From the NCBI GenBank assembly GCA_021812505.1, contig JAKANG010000068.1:1-7027 (forward strand): a stretch of DNA of 7,027 bases. The letters run 5' to 3'. A model generated the notes under the pieces. The model did not search any database, was not told the DNA's origin, and was given only the letters and a program-made list of their open reading frames with translations. Shown here one piece after another: positions 4,825-7,027 of this stretch (position 1 is its first letter; each line of letters opens with the position of its first letter). This DNA is from Pseudomonadota bacterium. GTDB lineage: Bacteria; Pseudomonadota; Alphaproteobacteria; Rhizobiales; Beijerinckiaceae. Position numbers and translations under genes: made by a program.

Positions 4825-6639
4825 ATGCCGCGCCTCTCCGGGCAAAAGTCAGCCAAGGCCGAACACGGCGCGCGGCCGGTCGATTTCGAACGCTGGCGGC
4901 GCGATCGTTACATCGCGCTTCGCCTCGCCTTGAGCCTTCCCTTCATGGCGCTCGCGCCGGTCTATCTTCTCGCGCGCGGCGCGCCGAGCCCCTGGGACGC
5001 CGCGGCCTTCGGCTTGCTGCTGACGCCGCTCGCCGGTGTCTATGTCCTGCACCGCTGGGATCGTTTCGATCTGGCGCAGGCAATCAGCGCCGCCGCCGTT
5101 CCGCTGTTCGGGATCGCGCTAACCCTCGCTCATGGCGGGGTGACAGTCGGCGCGCTCGCCTGCTTCCTGCTCGGCCCGCTGGAGGCGACGCTGGGCGGCG
5201 AGCCGCGGCTCGCCTATGGCGGCGCTGCCGCGTCGATCGTCGCCATGGCCGTCCTCGTCGCCGCCACCGCGCTGGGCTGGCTGTATCCGATTTCCGGAGT
5301 CGGCCTGACCGATTATGCGACGGCGACCGCGGCCATGATCTATGGCGCCTTGCTGGCGGCCTGGAGCGCCCGCGTCGCCGAGATGCGGGGCCGCTGCGCG
5401 ATGGCCGCCGCGGCCGCCTATCGCGAATTGACCGCGACCGTCGGCGATCTGGTGATTGAGTTCGATCGCGGCGGCTTGGTTCTCGAACTGGTCACCGACC
5501 CGGCCAACGCCTTCCGCCACCCGCGCCGCGAACTCATGGGGCGCGGCCTGTTCGAGCGGATTCAGGTCGCCGATCGTCCGGCCTTTCTCAAGACCCTGGC
5601 CGAGGCGGCGGCAAGCGAGAATGTCGTTGAGGCCGAATTCCGGCTGCGCGCAGGGGCGGGGGACGAGGAAGAGGATTTGTCCGCCGTTCCGCGCTTCATC
5701 TGGGTGGATATGCGGGCCCATCGCTCGCGCGCGGCCGAAGGGATCGTCATGGCGATCCTGCGCGACGTGACGCCGATGAAGGAGGCGCGCGAGGCCACGG
5801 AGCGGGCGCGCTCGGAAAGCGAACAGGCCATCGCCTGGAAGGACCGCTTTCTGGCCAATATCAGTCATGAATTGCGCACGCCGCTCAATGCGATCATCGG
5901 CTTCTCCGAAATGCTCGCCAATCCGTCGATGGCGCCGAAGGACCCCACGCGGGCGCGCGAATACGCCGGCATCATCAACCAGTCCGGCCAGCATCTGCTC
6001 AGCCTGGTGAACACGATTCTCGACATGTCGAAAATCGAGACCGGCAATTTCGAGATCGCGCCCGAGCGCTTCGGCCTTGGCGGTCTGATCGATTTCTGCG
6101 GCGACGTCATGCGGCTGAAGGTCGAGGAAAAGATGATCGGGCTGTCGCGCGCCTGCCCGCCGGAGGTCGGCGAGATTGTTGCCGACCGGCGCGCCTGCAA
6201 GCAGATCCTGCTCAATCTTCTGTCCAACGCGATCAAATTCACCCCCGAGGGCGGCAGCGTGGCGATCAACGCCCGCCCCGACGGCGCCTTCGTCGAGATC
6301 GCCGTCATCGACACCGGAATCGGCGTGAGCCCGGCGGACCTGCCGCGTCTTGGCGATCCCTTTTTCCAGGCGCGCGCCACCTATGACCGGCCCTACGAGG
6401 GCGCGGGCCTCGGCCTGTCCATCGTGCGCGGCCTGGTCGCCTTGCATGGCGGGATTCTCTCCTTCGAAAGCGCCCCCGGCCAGGGCGCTCGGGTCACCGT
6501 TCGCCTGCCGCGCGACTGCCGCCTGCGCCCCGCGCCCATCGCGAAGAATGTGAACATCGAAACCCTGGCCCGCCGCGGCCCGCCGCCGGCGTCGTCAGAC
6601 CTTCCCCGCTCCAACGACCAGGTGAAGAAAATTGCGTGA
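4825..6639 (+). CDS. divJ: Six-TM PAS-domain sensor histidine kinase, DivJ-like
   Basis: The 604-residue product is an inner-membrane sensor kinase. Residues 30-183 hold about six hydrophobic helices, residues 199-315 a PAS-like domain, residues 316-340 a short coiled linker, residues 341-408 a HisKA dimerisation domain with phospho-acceptor His348 in FLANISHELRTPLN, and residues 455-562 a HATPase_c domain. ATP-binding boxes are visible: N box LLNLLSNAIKFTPEGG with Asn468, G1 DTGIG 496-500, F box DPFFQ 511-515, G2 GAGLGLS 526-532. No receiver domain is fused. The total size, six-helix N-terminus, His near 340 and the YDRPYEGAGLGLSIVRGLVAL stretch resemble DivJ, which phosphorylates DivK and indirectly controls CtrA; a PleC-like or other paralogue is possible. 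An in-frame TAG at 4816 makes ATG 4825 the first start, with only a weak GAG nine bases before it. A downstream gene overlaps its stop by eight bases. Confidence 0.85.
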   Translation: MPRLSGQKSAKAEHGARPVDFERWRRDRYIALRLALSLPFMALAPVYLLARGAPSPWDAAAFGLLLTPLAGVYVLHRWDRFDLAQAISAAAVPLFGIALTLAHGGVTVGALACFLLGPLEATLGGEPRLAYGGAAASIVAMAVLVAATALGWLYPISGVGLTDYATATAAMIYGALLAAWSARVAEMRGRCAMAAAAAYRELTATVGDLVIEFDRGGLVLELVTDPANAFRHPRRELMGRGLFERIQVADRPAFLKTLAEAAASENVVEAEFRLRAGAGDEEEDLSAVPRFIWVDMRAHRSRAAEGIVMAILRDVTPMKEAREATERARSESEQAIAWKDRFLANISHELRTPLNAIIGFSEMLANPSMAPKDPTRAREYAGIINQSGQHLLSLVNTILDMSKIETGNFEIAPERFGLGGLIDFCGDVMRLKVEEKMIGLSRACPPEVGEIVADRRACKQILLNLLSNAIKFTPEGGSVAINARPDGAFVEIAVIDTGIGVSPADLPRLGDPFFQARATYDRPYEGAGLGLSIVRGLVALHGGILSFESAPGQGARVTVRLPRDCRLRPAPIAKNVNIETLARRGPPPASSDLPRSNDQVKKIA

Positions 6640-7027
6640 GATCGCCGCCGCTTCCGATTTCGATTTCGTCGCCCTGGAGCCGCGCCGCCCGGAAAAGGGC
6701 GCCGCGCGCAAGGGCGCCGGAGCCCGGGCCGAACGCTCGAAAAAGGCCGCGCCGCTGCGCTTCGCCGCGCTCTGGCGCTATCGCACCCCCGCATTCGGCG
6801 TCCTTCTGCTCGGTGGGCTGCTGGCGGCGGTGGCGATCAACGCCTTGTTCCTCCAGCATGGCCGCCATCCGGCGCCCTTGTTCGGCGCGACGTTCAAGAT
6901 CGCCCCGCCGGCCCCGCCGCCCCGCCCGAACGCTTTGGATGGGCTCCTGAACGAGGAAATCCCGCAAGGCGCGCTCAAACCCGTCGATCCGGCGCAGGAG
7001 GCCGCCTTCGCCGCGCCGGCCGCGCCC
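6632..7027 (+). CDS. Single-pass membrane protein, 3' end beyond window
   Basis: An open frame runs from TTG at 6632 to the window edge (132 codons, no stop). In-frame TGA at 6623-6625 means TTG 6632 is the first usable start, and AGG at 6620-6622 lies nine bases upstream. The start overlaps the kinase stop (TGA 6637-6639) by eight bases, which indicates an operon with translational coupling. The product has a basic cytoplasmic N-terminus (residues 1-52, rich in Lys, Arg, Ala), one transmembrane helix at about 53-73 (FGVLLLGGLLAAVAINALFL), then a QHGRHPAPLF motif and a Pro/Ala-rich stretch, so the missing C-terminus would be periplasmic. I recall similar N-termini in putative peptidoglycan-binding proteins of Hyphomicrobiales, but the domain that would prove it lies outside the window. 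An alternative frame with GTG at 6636 gives a protein without domain logic. Confidence 0.75.
   Translation, partial: MREIAAASDFDFVALEPRRPEKGAARKGAGARAERSKKAAPLRFAALWRYRTPAFGVLLLGGLLAAVAINALFLQHGRHPAPLFGATFKIAPPAPPPRPNALDGLLNEEIPQGALKPVDPAQEAAFAAPAAP

Noticed and set aside
5119..6447. Minus-strand open frame of 442 codons opposite the kinase gene
   Set aside because: It is a shadow of the histidine kinase. Its composition (Arg, Gly, Asp, Gln-rich) is typical of the reverse strand of high-GC coding DNA, and it has no motif.
6636..6950. Plus-strand frame starting with GTG at 6636
   Set aside because: The frame starting at TTG 6632 has a better-placed ribosome-binding site, a clear TM helix and stays open to the window end. 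The GTG frame gives a Pro/Arg-rich sequence typical of a shadow.

Overview
The window reads as chromosomal DNA of a GC-rich alphaproteobacterium, most likely of the order Hyphomicrobiales (Rhizobiales). The evidence is a Ros/MucR-type regulator, a DivJ/PleC-type cell-cycle histidine kinase and a small DUF5330-like protein, combined with strong G/C preference at third codon positions. A Beijerinckiaceae/Methylocystaceae-like source is possible but is only a guess. I see no transposase, phage gene, tRNA, rRNA or CRISPR array.

Layout: (1) 80-1081 (+) is a two-TM protein with a long Ala/Pro/Glu-rich linker and a compact conserved C-terminal domain. (2) 1082-3190 (-) is a cytosolic S9A serine peptidase of the oligopeptidase B type, meeting gene 1 tail to tail with no spacer. 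(3) 3191-3662 is a 472-base divergent intergenic region. It is the most structured non-coding part of the window, with a perfect 14-bp inverted repeat, a 9-mer present three times, an 8-bp dyad and several tiny ORFs with ribosome-binding sites. (4) 3663-4079 (+) is a MucR/Ros-family regulator with a degenerate zinc finger, followed by a strong intrinsic terminator at 4134-4165. (5) 4164-4451 (-) is a small DUF5330-like membrane or secreted protein whose stop codon lies in that terminator's T-tract. (6) 4452-4824 is a 373-base divergent intergenic region with few clear signals. (7) 4825-6639 (+) is a six-TM, PAS-containing histidine kinase of DivJ type. (8) 6632 to the window end (+) is the start of a translationally coupled single-pass membrane protein, beginning at TTG and cut by the edge.

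Two genes connect to the alphaproteobacterial cell cycle. DivJ-type kinases feed the DivK-CtrA pathway, and MucR-type proteins act with CtrA at many promoters in Caulobacter and rhizobia. The sequence does not show that these two genes are co-regulated. Both upstream regions do carry a TAACCA-containing CtrA-like half-site, which is weak support. The peptidase and the Ala/Pro/Glu-rich protein look like unrelated neighbours. I do not see a clearly new multi-gene system. The best candidate for something undescribed is the structured region between the peptidase gene and mucR.
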